Positions 34,947 to 45,837 of a stretch of DNA of 64,000 nucleotides are shown in pieces. Within the stretch, counting starts at the first letter, position 1. The number at the start of each line of letters is the position of its first letter. The translations under genes and the position numbers were made by a program. The stretch comes from Burkholderiales bacterium (GTDB lineage: Bacteria > Pseudomonadota > Gammaproteobacteria > Burkholderiales > Burkholderiaceae_C). The DNA lies in the NCBI GenBank assembly GCA_017307855.1, contig JAFKGD010000012.1:102944-166943 (forward strand), written 5' to 3'. The notes under the pieces are model-generated. The model saw nothing but the letters and a program-made list of their open reading frames with translations, was not told where the DNA came from and did not search any database.

Positions 34947-35981
34947 ATGAACAAGGCGCCCCGCATCCACGACATCGCGCACCTGGCCGGCGTGTCCACC
35001 GCCACGGTGGACCGCGTGCTCAACCAGCGCAGCGGCGTGCGTGCCGCCACCGTGCAGCGCGTGCTGCAGGCGGCGGCGCAGCTGGACTACCGCACCGAGT
35101 CCGGCCTTGTCAGCTCCACGCCCGCCCTGCCCGCGCCGATGCGCCTGGCCTTCCTGCTGCCGGCCGGCCAGAACCGCTTCATCCGCATGCTGGGCGACAT
35201 GGTCAATTACTCGCAGGAGCACTGGACGCCCTTCAACGTGCGCTGCCGCACCGAGTTCATCGAGAGCTTCAACCCGATCGAGCTGGCCGATGCCGTGCGC
35301 CGCCATGGCCAGCGCGCGGACGGCATCGCGCTGATGGCGCTGGAGCATCCGGCCGTGCGCGAAGCCGTGGCCGAAGTGGCCGCATCGGGCGTGCCCGTCA
35401 TCACGCTGATCTCCGACCTGTCGAACTCGCCGCGCACGGCCTACCTGGGCCTGGACAACCGCGCTGCCGGCCGCACGGCGGGCTACCTGATCGGCCGATT
35501 CATCGGCCCGCGCCCGGCCAAGGTGGCGCTGATCGCCGGCAGCCGCAGCTACCGCGCGCACGAGGAACGCGAGGCCGGCTTTCTTCACGTGCTCTCCGAG
35601 ATGTTCGGCCAGCTCGAAGTCGTGGGCCTGCGCGAGGGCCACGACGACTCCGAGCAGAACTATGCGCAGACGCGCTCCCTGCTCGACCAGCATCCGCAAC
35701 TGGCCGGCATCTACAACGTCGGCGGCGCCTCGGACGGCGTGGCGCGCGCGCTGAAGGACACGGGACGCGACCAGAAGGTGGTGTTCGTGGGCCACGGCCT
35801 CACGCCCGACACGCGCGCCCTGCTCATCGACGGCAGCCTGGACGCCGTCATCACGCAGAGCCCACAGGCAACGCTCGCCAGTGCGGTGCGCATCTTCGTC
35901 AACGTGCGCGAGGGTCGGCCCGCGCTCAGCGGCGTGGAGAGCACGCGCGGGCAGGTGATTTTTCGGGAGAACCTGCCCTGA
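34947..35981 (+). CDS. LacI-family transcriptional regulator
   Basis: The 344-residue repressor or activator has an N-terminal helix-turn-helix IHDIAHLAGVSTATVDRVLN (residues 7-26), a hinge (RVLQAAAQLDY) and a type 1 periplasmic-binding-like sugar-sensing domain. GIALMALEHPAVREAVAEV and VVFVGHGLTPDTRALLIDG are typical. It is divergent from the ABC transporter/RuBisCO-like operon, with a palindromic site between them, so it very likely senses the pathway's sugar acid. Confidence 0.9.
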   Translation: MNKAPRIHDIAHLAGVSTATVDRVLNQRSGVRAATVQRVLQAAAQLDYRTESGLVSSTPALPAPMRLAFLLPAGQNRFIRMLGDMVNYSQEHWTPFNVRCRTEFIESFNPIELADAVRRHGQRADGIALMALEHPAVREAVAEVAASGVPVITLISDLSNSPRTAYLGLDNRAAGRTAGYLIGRFIGPRPAKVALIAGSRSYRAHEEREAGFLHVLSEMFGQLEVVGLREGHDDSEQNYAQTRSLLDQHPQLAGIYNVGGASDGVARALKDTGRDQKVVFVGHGLTPDTRALLIDGSLDAVITQSPQATLASAVRIFVNVREGRPALSGVESTRGQVIFRENLP

Positions 35982-36005
35982 GGCGGCAGGCGATCGCTCC
36001 ATGAG

Positions 36006-36033
36006 AAACGGCCCCGAGGGGCCGTTTTCTTTT
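36006..36033. terminator. Bidirectional terminator between LacI gene and lpdA
   Basis: AAACGGCCCC pairs with GGGGCCGTTT, with T-rich runs on both strands. It lies between the convergent ends of the regulator and the pyruvate dehydrogenase operon. Confidence 0.85.
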
Positions 36034-36050
36034 CTGCGTCGACGAAAGCC

Positions 36051-37862
36051 TCAGGCCTTCTTGCGTGCCGGCGGCACGTCGGTGCAACTGCCGTGCGCCA
36101 CTTCGGCCGCCAGGCCGATGCTCTCGCCGAGCGTGGGGTGCGGATGGATGGTCTTGCCGATGTCGATCTCGTCGGCCCCCATCTCGATGGCCAGGGCCAC
36201 CTCGCCGATCATGTCGCCCGCATGCGTGCCCACGATGCCGCCGCCGACGATGCGGTGCGTGGCTTCGTCGAACAGCAGCTTGGTGAAGCCTTCGTCGCGA
36301 CCGTTGGCGATGGCGCGGCCCGACGCGTTCCAGGGGAACAGGCCCTTCTTCACGGCGATGCCCTGCGCCTTGGCCTGATCCTCGGTCAGGCCCACCCACG
36401 CGACCTCGGGGTCGGTGTAGGCCACGCTGGGAATCACGCGCGCGTTGAATGCGGCGGCGGCCAGTTCCTTGTCACCCTGCAGTTCGCCGGCGATGACTTC
36501 GGCCGCCACATGGCCTTCGTGCACCGCCTTGTGCGCCAGCATGGGCTGGCCCACGATGTCGCCGATGGCGAAGATGTTGGGCACGTTGGTGCGCATCTGG
36601 ATGTCGACCGGAATGAAGCCACGCTCGCCCACGGCGACACCGGCCTTCTCGGCGCCGATCTTCTTGCCGTTGGGCGTGCGGCCGACGGCCTGCAGCACGA
36701 GGTCGTACAGCTGCGGATCCTTGGGCGCTGCCGCGCCTTCGAACTTCACCAGGATGCCATCCTTCGTCGCCTCGGCGCCCACGGTCTTGGTGCCCAGCAT
36801 GATGTTGTCGAAGCGCGGCGCGTTCATCTTCTGCCACACCTTGACGAGGTCGCGGTCGGCGCCCTGCATCAGGCCGTCCATCATCTCGACCACGTCCAGG
36901 CGCGCGCCCAGGGTGGAGTACACCGTGCCCATCTCGAGACCGATGATGCCGCCGCCCAGGATCAGCATGCGCTTGGGCTCATGCGCCAGCGTCAGTGCGC
37001 CGGTCGAGTCGACGACGCGCGGATCCTGCGGCATGAACGGCAGGCGCACGGCCTGCGAGCCGGCCGCGATGATCGCATTCCTGAACTTGACGGTCTGCGT
37101 CTTGCCGGTGCGCTCGGTGCCCTCGCCCGTGGTTTCGGCCACGGAGAGGTGGTGTGCGTCGAGGAACTCGCCCACGCCGCGCAACACGGTCACCTTGCGC
37201 ATCTTGGCCATGGCCGTGAGGCCGCCGGTGAGCTTGCCCACCACCTTGCCCTTGTGCGCGCGCAGCTTGTCACGGTCGACGGTGGGCTTGCCGTACGACA
37301 CGCCCAGCGCCTCGAAGTGGCTCACTTCGTCCATCACGGCCGCCACGTGCAGCAGCGCCTTCGACGGGATGCAGCCCACGTTCAGGCACACGCCGCCCAG
37401 CGTCGAGTAGCGCTCGACCAGCACGACCTTGAGGCCGAGGTCGGCCGCGCGGAAGGCCGCCGAATAGCCGCCAGGGCCGCCGCCGAGCACGAGCACGTCG
37501 CATTCCTGGTCCACGCCGCCGGCATAGCTGGACGCGACAGGTGCGGGCGCAGCGGCCGGCGCCTTCGCAGCAGCGGGTGCAGGTGCCGCAGCGGGAGCCG
37601 ACGCAGCCGGAGCTGCAGCCGCGTCGGCCGCCTCCAGCACCAGCACCACCGATCCCTCGGCGATCTTGTCGCCGATCTTGACCTTGAGTTCCTTGACCAC
37701 GCCGCCGTGGCTGGCGGGGATCTCCATCGAGGCCTTGTCGGACTCGACGGTGATCAGGCTCTGCTCGGGCTTGATGGTGTCGCCGGCTTTCACCAGCACT
37801 TCGATCACGGCCACTTCGGCGAAGTCGCCGATGTCGGGCACCTTGATGTCGATCGTTGCCAT
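36051..37862 (-). CDS. lpdA: Dihydrolipoamide dehydrogenase with N-terminal lipoyl domain (E3 of pyruvate dehydrogenase)
   Basis: This 603-residue E3 starts with a complete lipoyl domain (residues 1-80, lipoylated Lys in [11 protein letters not shown]) and an Ala/Pro linker. The flavoprotein follows: [18 protein letters not shown], disulfide [16 protein letters not shown] site [24 protein letters not shown] and C-terminal HPHPTLGES. Lipoyl-bearing E3 subunits are known in Neisseria and Burkholderiales pyruvate dehydrogenases. It is the last gene of aceE-aceF-lpdA. Its partner E2 carries two more lipoyl domains. Confidence 0.95.
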   Translation of the reverse strand: MATIDIKVPDIGDFAEVAVIEVLVKAGDTIKPEQSLITVESDKASMEIPASHGGVVKELKVKIGDKIAEGSVVLVLEAADAAAAPAASAPAAAPAPAAAKAPAAAPAPVASSYAGGVDQECDVLVLGGGPGGYSAAFRAADLGLKVVLVERYSTLGGVCLNVGCIPSKALLHVAAVMDEVSHFEALGVSYGKPTVDRDKLRAHKGKVVGKLTGGLTAMAKMRKVTVLRGVGEFLDAHHLSVAETTGEGTERTGKTQTVKFRNAIIAAGSQAVRLPFMPQDPRVVDSTGALTLAHEPKRMLILGGGIIGLEMGTVYSTLGARLDVVEMMDGLMQGADRDLVKVWQKMNAPRFDNIMLGTKTVGAEATKDGILVKFEGAAAPKDPQLYDLVLQAVGRTPNGKKIGAEKAGVAVGERGFIPVDIQMRTNVPNIFAIGDIVGQPMLAHKAVHEGHVAAEVIAGELQGDKELAAAAFNARVIPSVAYTDPEVAWVGLTEDQAKAQGIAVKKGLFPWNASGRAIANGRDEGFTKLLFDEATHRIVGGGIVGTHAGDMIGEVALAIEMGADEIDIGKTIHPHPTLGESIGLAAEVAHGSCTDVPPARKKA

Positions 37863-37880
37863 ATGTGCTTGCCTCCCGCG

Positions 37881-39545
37881 TTACAGCAGCACGCGGCGGA
37901 AGTCCGCCAGCACCTGGCCGAGGTAGGCGTTGAAACGCGCGGCGCTGGCGCCGTCGATCACGCGGTGGTCGTACGACAGCGACAGCGGCAGCGTGAGCTG
38001 CGGCACGAACTGCTTGCCGTCCCACACGGGCTTCATATAGCTCTTGGACAGTCCAAGGATCGCCACTTCGGGCGCGTTGATGATGGGCGTGAAGTGCGTT
38101 CCGCCGATGCCGCCCAGCGACGAAATAGAGAAGCAGCCGCCCTGCATGTCGGCCGCGCCGAGCTTGCCGTCGCGCGCCTTCTTGGCGAGTTCGCCCATCT
38201 CGGTACTGATCTGCAGGATGCCCTTCTTGTCGGCATCGCGCAGCACGGGCACCACCAGCCCGTTGGGCGTGTCGGCCGCGAAGCCGATGTGGAAGTACTG
38301 CTTGTAGACCAGCGTGTCGCCGTCGAGGCTGGTGTTGAACTCGGGGAACTTCTTGAGCGCCGCGACCACCGCCTTGATGACGAAGGCCAGCATCGTCACC
38401 TTGACGCCCGACTTCTCGTTCTCCTTGTTGGTGGAGACGCGGAAGGCTTCGAGCGCCGTCACGTCCGCTTCGTCGTTGTTGGTGACGTGCGGGATCATGA
38501 CCCAGTTGCGGTGCAGGTTGGCGCCGCTGATCTTCTTGATGCGGCTGAGGTCCTTGCGCTCCACCGTGCCGAACTTCGTGAAGTCGACCTTGGGCCAGGG
38601 CAGCAGGCCGAGCGCCGCGCCGTCGGCACCGCCACCCGCCGCGCCCTTGGCGGCGGCAGAGGCCTTGGTGGTGGCCGTGCCGGCCATCACGGCGCGCGTG
38701 AAGTTCTGCACGTCGTCCTGCGTGATGCGACCCTTGCTGCCCGAGCCCTTCACTTCGTCGAGCGGCACGCCGAGTTCACGCGCGAACTTGCGCACCGACG
38801 GCGAGGCGTGCGGCAGCTTGCCGCTGGGTGCCACGGTCGGGTCGTGCGGCGCGGGAGCCTGCGACGCTGCCGGGGCGGCAGCAGGGGCCGGCGCCGCGGC
38901 GGCAGGTGCCGGCGCGGGCGACGCCGCAGGGGCCGCGGTTGCGGGTGCGGGCGCTGCGGCCGACTGGCCTTCGAGCACCGCGATCAGGTCGCCGATGTTG
39001 AGCGTGTCGCCCACCTTGACCTTGAGCTCCTTGAGCACGCCGGCAGCCGGCGACGGGATTTCCATGGAGGCCTTGTCGGACTCGACCGTGATCAGGCTCT
39101 GCTCGGCCTTGACCGTGTCGCCGGCCTTCACCAGCACCTCGATCACCGCCACGTCCTTGAAGTCGCCGATGTCGGGCACCTTCACGTCGATCGGACCGCT
39201 GGCCACGGGGGCGGCGGCCGGTGCAGCGGCGGGGGCCGGAGCCGGTGCAGCGGCCTGCGCTGCCGGCGCCGGGGCAGCCGCCGCCGGGGCGGGCGCGGCT
39301 GCCGCACCTTCGGCCTCGATCACCAGAACGACCGAGCCTTCTTTGACCTTGTCGCCGATCGCGACCTTCACTTCCTTGACCACGCCGGCAGCCGACGACG
39401 GAATCTCCATCGACGCCTTGTCGGATTCCACGGTGATCAGGCTCTGCTCGGCCTTGACCGTGTCGCCGGCCTTGACCAGCACTTCGATGACCGCGACTTC
39501 GTCGAAGTCCCCGATGTCCGGGACTTTCACATCCTGCAATGCCAT
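37881..39545 (-). CDS. aceF: Dihydrolipoamide acetyltransferase (E2 of pyruvate dehydrogenase)
   Basis: This core subunit transfers acetyl groups to CoA. Its 554 residues contain two lipoyl domains (each with [11 protein letters not shown]; about residues 3-77 and 118-192) separated by Ala/Pro linkers. A peripheral-subunit-binding domain ([15 protein letters not shown]) and the catalytic domain with [12 protein letters not shown] follow. Near-identical lipoyl domains here and in lpdA indicate internal duplication. It lies 21 bases after aceE and 18 before lpdA in one operon. Confidence 0.95.
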   Translation of the reverse strand: MALQDVKVPDIGDFDEVAVIEVLVKAGDTVKAEQSLITVESDKASMEIPSSAAGVVKEVKVAIGDKVKEGSVVLVIEAEGAAAAPAPAAAAPAPAAQAAAPAPAPAAAPAAAPVASGPIDVKVPDIGDFKDVAVIEVLVKAGDTVKAEQSLITVESDKASMEIPSPAAGVLKELKVKVGDTLNIGDLIAVLEGQSAAAPAPATAAPAASPAPAPAAAAPAPAAAPAASQAPAPHDPTVAPSGKLPHASPSVRKFARELGVPLDEVKGSGSKGRITQDDVQNFTRAVMAGTATTKASAAAKGAAGGGADGAALGLLPWPKVDFTKFGTVERKDLSRIKKISGANLHRNWVMIPHVTNNDEADVTALEAFRVSTNKENEKSGVKVTMLAFVIKAVVAALKKFPEFNTSLDGDTLVYKQYFHIGFAADTPNGLVVPVLRDADKKGILQISTEMGELAKKARDGKLGAADMQGGCFSISSLGGIGGTHFTPIINAPEVAILGLSKSYMKPVWDGKQFVPQLTLPLSLSYDHRVIDGASAARFNAYLGQVLADFRRVLL

Positions 39546-39566
39546 GTTCGATGTCTCCAGTGGCGC

Positions 39567-42293
39567 TCAGGCGAAGAGCGGGTTGGTCTTGTCGGCGTCG
39601 ATGCCGTACTTCTTGATGGCCTCGGCCACCTTGGAGGCCGGGATGGTGCCCGCGTCGGCCAGCTCCTTGAGTGCCGCGACCACGATGTAATGGCGGTTGA
39701 TCTCGAAGTGCTCGCGCAGCTTGCGGCGGAAGTCGCTGCGGCCGAAGCCGTCGGTGCCCAGCACGCGGTAGCCGCGGCCCTTGGGGATGAACGGGCGGAT
39801 CTGCTCGGCGTAAGCCTTCATGTAGTCGGTGGACGCGACCACCGGGCCGGTGGTGGCCGACAGTTGCTGCGCCACGAAGGGCACGCGCGGCTCGTCGGTG
39901 GGATGCAGCAGGTTCCAGCGGTCGGCCGCCTGGCCGTCGCGCGTGAGTTCGTTGAAGCTCGGGCAGCTCCAGACGCCGGCCGACACGCCCCAGTCCTTCT
40001 CCAGCAGTTCCTGGGCGAAGAACGATTCGCGCAGGATGGTGCCACTGCCCAGCAGTTGCACCGTGGGGACTTCCTTACCTTTGGCAGCCTTGATCGCGGG
40101 CGCCTGCTTGCACAGGTACATGCCCTTGATGATCTGCTCTTCGGTGCCGGGCTGCAGGCCGGGCATCGGGTAGTTCTCGTTGAGCAGCGTGAGGTAGTAG
40201 AAGACGTTTTCCTGCCGCTCGACCATGCGCTTCAAGCCGTCGTGCATGATCACCGCGACTTCGTGCGCGAAGGTCGGGTCGTAGCTCACGCAGTTGGGAA
40301 TGGTGTTGGCCAGGATGTGGCTGTGGCCGTCTTCGTGCTGCAGGCCTTCGCCGTTGAGCGTGGTGCGGCCCGAGGTGCCGCCCAGCAGGAAGCCGCGCGC
40401 CTGCATGTCGCCGGCCGCCCAGGCCAGGTCGCCGATGCGCTGGAAGCCGAACATCGAGTAGTACACGTAGAACGGCACCATGATGCGATTGTTCGTGCTG
40501 TACGACGTGGCCGCGGCGATCCAGCTGGACATGCCACCCGCTTCGTTGATGCCTTCCTGCAGGATCTGGCCAGCCTTGTCTTCCTTGTAGTACATGACCT
40601 GGTCCTTGTCGACCGGGGTGTACTGCTGCCCGTGGGGGTTGTAGATGCCGACCTGGCGGAACAGGCCTTCCATGCCGAAGGTGCGGGCCTCGTCCACCAG
40701 GATGGGCACCACGCGCGGGCCCAGGGCCTGGTCACGCAGCAGTTGCGTGAGGAAGCGCACGTAGGCCTGCGTGGTGGAGATTTCGCGGCCTTCGGGCGTG
40801 GCTTCGAGAACGGCCTTGAAGGTGTCGAGCGAGGGCACGGTGAAGCTCTCGTCGGCCTTCACGCGGCGTTGCGGCAGGTAGCCGCCCAGCGCCTTGCGGC
40901 GGGCGTGCAGGTACTGCATCTCGGGCGTGTCGTCGGCCGGCTTGTAGAACGGCAGGTCGGCGATCTGGCTGTCGGGGATGGGGATGTTGAAGCGGTCGCG
41001 GAAGGCCTTGATGTCCTCGTCGCCGAGCTTCTTGGTCTGGTGGACGGTGTTCTTGCCTTCGCCGATCTTGCCCATGCCGAAGCCCTTCACGGTCTTCACG
41101 AGCAGCACGGTGGGCTGACCCTTGTGCGTGTTGGCGGCGTGGAAGGCGGCGTAGACCTTCTGCGAATCGTGGCCGCCGCGACGCAGGTTCCAGATCTCGT
41201 CGTCGCTCATGTGCTCGACCATCTTGAGCGTGCGCGGATCGCGGCCGAAGAAGTTCTTGCGCACGAAGGCACCGTCGTTGGCCTTGAACGACTGGTAGTC
41301 GCCGTCGTTGCACTCCATCATGATCTTGCGCAGCGCGCCATCCTTGTCGCGCGCCAGCAGGTCGTCCCAGCCCTTGCCCCAGATCAGCTTGATGACGTTC
41401 CAGCCCGAGCCGCGGAACTCGCTCTCCAGCTCCTGGATGATCTTGCCGTTGCCGCGCACCGGGCCATCGAGGCGCTGCAGGTTGCAGTTGATGACGAACA
41501 CGAGGTTGTCCAGGTTCTCGCGGGCGGCCAGGCCGATGGCACCCAGCGATTCCACTTCGTCCATTTCACCGTCGCCGCAGAACACCCAGACCTTGCGGTT
41601 CTCGGTGTTGGCGATGCCACGGGCATGCAGGTATTTGAGGAAACGGGCCTGGTAGATGGCCATCAGCGGGCCCAGGCCCATCGACACCGTCGGGAACTGC
41701 CAGAAGCCGGGCATGAGCTTGGGATGCGGATAGCTCGACAGACCCTTGCCGTCGACTTCCTGGCGGAAGTTCAGCAACTGCTCTTCGGACAGGCGGCCTT
41801 CCAGATAAGCGCGCGCATAGACGCCCGGCGACACGTGGCCCTGGAAGTAGATGCAGTCGCCGCCGTGGTTTTCGCTCTCGGCATGCCAGAAGTGATTGAA
41901 GCCGGCCGCGAACAGGTTGGCCAGCGAAGCGAACGAGCCGATGTGGCCGCCCAGGTCGCCGCCTTCGGGCGGATGGTGACGGTTGGCCTTGACCACCATG
42001 GCCATCGCGTTCCAGCGCATGTAGGCGCGCAGGCGGCCTTCGAGTTCCAGGTTGCCGGGCGAGCGGGCTTCCTGCGAGGGCTCGATGGTGTTCACGTAAC
42101 CCGTGTTGGCCGAGAACGGCATGTCGATGCTGCTCTGGCGCGCGTGCTCGAGCAACTGCTCCAGCAGGAAGTGGGCGCGCTCGGGGCCTTCGGCCTGGAT
42201 GACGGCGGACAGCGCATCCATCCATTCGCGGGTTTCCTGGCTGTCCGCGTCGTTCGCGGCTGAGCCGAAGAGTTTTTCGGGATTGGCTGACAT
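39567..42293 (-). CDS. aceE: Pyruvate dehydrogenase E1 component (homodimeric type)
   Basis: This thiamine-diphosphate enzyme decarboxylates pyruvate and acetylates AceF. Of 908 residues, the ThDP motif GDGEMDEVESLGAIGLAARE and VINCNLQRLDGPVRGNGKII are clear. TLNGEGLQHEDGHS and the C-terminal LGTDGFGRSDFRRKLREHFE also match. The ATG at 42293 has AAGGAGACGAG in front; an in-frame start 29 codons earlier is rejected. It is divergent from the sensor kinase across about 200 bases. Confidence 0.96.
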   Translation of the reverse strand: MSANPEKLFGSAANDADSQETREWMDALSAVIQAEGPERAHFLLEQLLEHARQSSIDMPFSANTGYVNTIEPSQEARSPGNLELEGRLRAYMRWNAMAMVVKANRHHPPEGGDLGGHIGSFASLANLFAAGFNHFWHAESENHGGDCIYFQGHVSPGVYARAYLEGRLSEEQLLNFRQEVDGKGLSSYPHPKLMPGFWQFPTVSMGLGPLMAIYQARFLKYLHARGIANTENRKVWVFCGDGEMDEVESLGAIGLAARENLDNLVFVINCNLQRLDGPVRGNGKIIQELESEFRGSGWNVIKLIWGKGWDDLLARDKDGALRKIMMECNDGDYQSFKANDGAFVRKNFFGRDPRTLKMVEHMSDDEIWNLRRGGHDSQKVYAAFHAANTHKGQPTVLLVKTVKGFGMGKIGEGKNTVHQTKKLGDEDIKAFRDRFNIPIPDSQIADLPFYKPADDTPEMQYLHARRKALGGYLPQRRVKADESFTVPSLDTFKAVLEATPEGREISTTQAYVRFLTQLLRDQALGPRVVPILVDEARTFGMEGLFRQVGIYNPHGQQYTPVDKDQVMYYKEDKAGQILQEGINEAGGMSSWIAAATSYSTNNRIMVPFYVYYSMFGFQRIGDLAWAAGDMQARGFLLGGTSGRTTLNGEGLQHEDGHSHILANTIPNCVSYDPTFAHEVAVIMHDGLKRMVERQENVFYYLTLLNENYPMPGLQPGTEEQIIKGMYLCKQAPAIKAAKGKEVPTVQLLGSGTILRESFFAQELLEKDWGVSAGVWSCPSFNELTRDGQAADRWNLLHPTDEPRVPFVAQQLSATTGPVVASTDYMKAYAEQIRPFIPKGRGYRVLGTDGFGRSDFRRKLREHFEINRHYIVVAALKELADAGTIPASKVAEAIKKYGIDADKTNPLFA

Positions 42294-42497
42294 GCTCGTC
42301 TCCTTGTGAGTGCCGTACGTCGTGAATCTAATGCCGCTTTTGCGGCGGCGCGAGTTTCGCACAAATTCCTCTAATTTCAAATCGCGCCATTGACTTTCTT
42401 AATGTGAAATTTATGCTGCAACGCACCATATATATATGAGTGCAGCGGGTATCGCCTGGAGACCGACCCCGCCGTTGCCCTCGCCTACACTGCCGCG

Positions 42498-45059
42498 ATG
42501 AGCCGTACCCCCTCGTTCACGCCGTCCACCTATGGCGCCGTGCCGCCGCTGGCTTGGTGGCGGCGCTGGTGGCGTCGGCAGACCCCATCGCGCCAGGACC
42601 GCTTCGCGCTGCTGGCTCCGCTGGCGGCCGTGCTGCTGTTCTTCGCCGCCATCGTCGCGGCCTTCTGGTACCTGCGTGCCGAGGAAATGGAGCGCGAGCA
42701 GGAAGCCGTGCGCCGCGACGTCGAGTACGCCCAGCAGCAAGTGCGTCTGCGCCTGCTCGAGCGCCAGGAGCAACTGATGAGGCTGGCGCGCGACGCCAGC
42801 AATGGCGATCTCGATCGCTCCAGCTTCATCGGGCGTGCCGAGGCACTGGTCAGCCAGTATCCCGAACTGCAGGCCATCACCTGGATCGATGACCGCCGCC
42901 GCATCCGCGACGCCTATGCCGCACCCAGTGCGCCCGTCAGCCAGCGCCGTGCTTCCGGCGAGCCGTTGCCGGCAGGCGAGACCGAATCCACTTTCAACCT
43001 CGCACGCGATCTGCAGCAACCCGTCTTCTCCCAGCCGCTGGCCGGTCCCGAGGCCCAGGCCTCGACACTGCAGCTGCAGATACCGCTGCAGGGCCAGGGA
43101 CTCTTCGCCGGTGTGCTGCTGGCCGAGTTTTCCATCGATGGTCTGCTGCGCTACGGCGTGCCCGCCGAAGTGTCGGCGCGCTATGCGATGTCGATGCTGG
43201 ATGCCAACAACCAGATGCTGGCCGGAAGCACGGCGCCGGTGCGGGCCTCGGTCACGCCCTGGCTCGACTGGAACGAGCGCAACCGTGAATACGGCGGTCC
43301 GGTGTCACCGGTGGGCAATGGCCTGATCCTGCGCGGCCAGGCTTACCGCACGTCCCCTGGACTGGTGGGCAACGGCCTGTTCTGGATGGTGGGGGCGCTG
43401 TCGGTGCTGACGGCATGGATGCTTATCGGCACGTGGCGCCACACGCGCCGGCGCGTTCAGGCACAGAACGCCCTCGTGGCCGAGACCAACTTCCGCCGCG
43501 CGATGGAAAACTCCATGGTCACCGGCATGCGCGCGCTCGACATGAACGGCCGCATCACCTATGTGAATGCCGCCTTTTGCCAGATGACCGGCTGGGCCGA
43601 GACCGAACTGGTGGGGCGGACCGCGCCCTTCCCCTTCTGGCCCGAGGAAGACCGGGAAAGCCTGGCCGCCAAGCTCGACGAAGAGCTTCAGGGCCGCATC
43701 ACCCCCGGCGGCTTCCAGGTGCGGGTCAAGCGCAAGACCGGCTCGCTGTTCGATGCGCGCCTGTATCTCTCGCCGCTGATCGATGCCAAGGGCGTGCAGA
43801 CCGGCTGGATGACGTCGATGACAGACATCACGGAGCCCAACCGCATCCGCGAGCAGTTGCAGGCTTCGCACGAACGCTTCACCACCGTGCTGGAGGCGCT
43901 GGACGCTTCGGTATCGGTAGCCCCGCTGGGCAGCACCGAACTGCTGTTCGCCAACAAGATGTACCGGCAGTGGTTCAACCAGGACACGCAGGGCCACCTG
44001 CAACTGGTGGCGCAGGCGGGCGTACCGGATGCGCGGCCTACGGATGACGGCATGGACGCCGTCGATGGGCTGGTCGGCTTGCCCACCGATTCGCTCACCG
44101 TGGCGCAGGCTGGCAATGCCGAGGTCTATGTGCCTGAACTGGGCAAGTGGCTGGAGGTGCGGTCGCGCTACCTCAATTGGGTGGACGGCCGGCTGGCGCA
44201 GATGGTGATCGCCACCGACATCACACCGCGCCGCCAGGCCGAGGAAGAGGCCGCCGCGCAGGCCGAGCGCGCGCAGTCCGTCAGCCGCCTCATCACCATG
44301 GGCGAGATGGCCTCCAGCGTCGCGCACGAACTCAACCAGCCGCTTACCGCCATCAGCAACTACTGCAACGGCATGATCTCGCGCCTGCGCGCGCAGCAGA
44401 TCAGCGAGGACGACCTGGTCGCCGCGCTGGAGAAAACATCCAGACAGGCCCAGCGGGCCGGCCAGATCATCCAGCGCATCCGCGCCTTCGTGAAGAAAAG
44501 CGAGCCCAACCGCACGCTGTCCGAAGTGGCGCCGATCGTGAACGAGGCCCTCGAGCTCGCGGAGATCGAGCTGCGCCGCCGCAACGTGCGGCTGTCGCAT
44601 TACGTGGCCGCGCGCATGCCGCGCCTGCTGGTCGATCCGATCCTTGTCGAACAGGTGCTGGTGAACCTCGTGCGCAATGCCGCCGAATCGATCGATCTGG
44701 CGCAGCGGCCCACGGCCGGGCGCCACGTCGAGGTGCGCGTGATCCCGCGCCAGATCGAGGGCCAGGACGTGATCGAGTTCTCGGTGCAGGACACTGGCAA
44801 GGGGCTCGCGCCCGAAGTGATGGAGCGCCTCTACGAGGCTTTCTTCTCGACCAAGCCCGAGGGCATGGGCATGGGCCTGAACCTGTGTCGCAGCATCGTC
44901 GAGTCGCACCGCGGCCGGATGCACGTGGAGAACCTCTACAATGGCCCGGAGGTCACGGGTTGCAGGTTCTCCTTCTGGATTCCACTCACCCAACCGGCTG
45001 CGGACAACGGCCCGGCGACCATCGACAGTCCATCCAAAGACGCCGGAGTATCAGCATGA
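42498..45059 (+). CDS. PAS-domain sensor histidine kinase
   Basis: This is a membrane-bound kinase of 853 residues. One transmembrane helix lies at about 38-58 (LLAPLAAVLLFFAAIVAAFW), an extracytoplasmic sensor region at about 60-290 and a second helix at about 293-313. Two PAS domains follow (MENSMVTGMRALDMNGRITY onward and one after it), then the HisKA motif VAHELNQPLTAISNYC with the phospho-His. The ATPase domain shows NLVRNAAESID, DTGKGLAP and GMGMGLNLC. It resembles FixL/DctB-type kinases, but no haem-binding site is evident. It is paired with the FixJ-type regulator 61 bases downstream. The divergent location next to aceE suggests it senses pyruvate, redox state or a carboxylate. Confidence 0.88.
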   Translation: MSRTPSFTPSTYGAVPPLAWWRRWWRRQTPSRQDRFALLAPLAAVLLFFAAIVAAFWYLRAEEMEREQEAVRRDVEYAQQQVRLRLLERQEQLMRLARDASNGDLDRSSFIGRAEALVSQYPELQAITWIDDRRRIRDAYAAPSAPVSQRRASGEPLPAGETESTFNLARDLQQPVFSQPLAGPEAQASTLQLQIPLQGQGLFAGVLLAEFSIDGLLRYGVPAEVSARYAMSMLDANNQMLAGSTAPVRASVTPWLDWNERNREYGGPVSPVGNGLILRGQAYRTSPGLVGNGLFWMVGALSVLTAWMLIGTWRHTRRRVQAQNALVAETNFRRAMENSMVTGMRALDMNGRITYVNAAFCQMTGWAETELVGRTAPFPFWPEEDRESLAAKLDEELQGRITPGGFQVRVKRKTGSLFDARLYLSPLIDAKGVQTGWMTSMTDITEPNRIREQLQASHERFTTVLEALDASVSVAPLGSTELLFANKMYRQWFNQDTQGHLQLVAQAGVPDARPTDDGMDAVDGLVGLPTDSLTVAQAGNAEVYVPELGKWLEVRSRYLNWVDGRLAQMVIATDITPRRQAEEEAAAQAERAQSVSRLITMGEMASSVAHELNQPLTAISNYCNGMISRLRAQQISEDDLVAALEKTSRQAQRAGQIIQRIRAFVKKSEPNRTLSEVAPIVNEALELAEIELRRRNVRLSHYVAARMPRLLVDPILVEQVLVNLVRNAAESIDLAQRPTAGRHVEVRVIPRQIEGQDVIEFSVQDTGKGLAPEVMERLYEAFFSTKPEGMGMGLNLCRSIVESHRGRMHVENLYNGPEVTGCRFSFWIPLTQPAADNGPATIDSPSKDAGVSA

Positions 45060-45120
45060 ACGACACACGGCCGCCCGAAGGCCTGCGCAGCCACCCCGCG
45101 CGGAGCTCGGAGGTTTTCCA

Positions 45121-45747
45121 ATGAGCCTGATTCCCAAGAAGGGCACGGTCTATGTCGTCGATGACGACGAAGCCGTGCGCGACTCGCTCCAGTGGTTGCT
45201 CGAAGGCAAGGACTATCGCGTGCGGTGCTTCGACTCCGCAGAGTCCTTCCTCAGCCGGTACGACCCGCGCGAAGTCGCCTGCCTCATCGTCGACATCCGC
45301 ATGGGCGGAATGACCGGGCTCGAGCTGCAGGACCGCCTGATCGAACGCCGCTCGCCGCTGCCCATCGTGTTCATCACCGGCCATGGTGACGTACCCATGG
45401 CGGTGAACACCATGAAGAAGGGCGCGATGGATTTCATCCAGAAACCCTTCAAGGAAGAAGAACTCGTGGGCCTGGTCGAGCGCATGCTCGAACACGCCAA
45501 GGGCGCCTTCACCGAATACCAGCAGGCCGCCAGCCGCGACGCGCTGCTGGCCAAGCTCACCGGCCGCGAGGCCCAGGTGCTCGAGCGCATCGTCGCCGGC
45601 CGGCTCAACAAGCAGATCGCCGACGACCTGGGCATCAGCATCAAGACAGTGGAGGCGCACCGCGCCAACATCATGGAAAAGCTCAACGCCAACACGGTGG
45701 CCGACCTGCTCAAGATCGCCCTGGGCCAGAACGCCGCCAAGACCTGA
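45121..45747 (+). CDS. FixJ/NarL-type response regulator
   Basis: The 208-residue regulator has a receiver domain with acidic pocket VVDDDE (12-17), phospho-acceptor Asp58 (CLIVDIRMGG), switch Thr in FITGHGD and Lys in IQKPFKEEE. A LuxR-type helix-turn-helix follows (LTGREAQVLERIVAGRLNKQ, IADDLGISIKTVEAHRANIM). GGAGGTTTTCC precedes the ATG. It is co-transcribed with the upstream kinase and followed by a terminator. Confidence 0.92.
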   Translation: MSLIPKKGTVYVVDDDEAVRDSLQWLLEGKDYRVRCFDSAESFLSRYDPREVACLIVDIRMGGMTGLELQDRLIERRSPLPIVFITGHGDVPMAVNTMKKGAMDFIQKPFKEEELVGLVERMLEHAKGAFTEYQQAASRDALLAKLTGREAQVLERIVAGRLNKQIADDLGISIKTVEAHRANIMEKLNANTVADLLKIALGQNAAKT

Positions 45748-45766
45748 GCCCCTAGCCTCCTGCCCG

Positions 45767-45797
45767 ACGCCCGCCTCGCTTCGATCGCGGGCGTTTT
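45767..45797 (+). terminator. Terminator after the two-component genes
   Basis: ACGCCCGC pairs with GCGGGCGT around a 12-base loop, followed by TTT. It ends the kinase-regulator unit before folD. Confidence 0.7.
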
Positions 45798-45837
45798 CGC
45801 TTCCAGCCCTTCGCCGCGCACCTCACGCCCTCCTGTC

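Noticed and set aside
37560-39330. Ala/Pro repeat tracts as possible tandem DNA repeats
   Set aside because: They encode the flexible linkers between lipoyl and catalytic domains of AceF and LpdA and are expected there.
36093-42263. Open frame of about 2,056 codons on the plus strand opposite aceE, aceF and lpdA
   Set aside because: It is also an antisense shadow of three conserved genes, with repetitive low-complexity translation and no ribosome site or recognisable domain.
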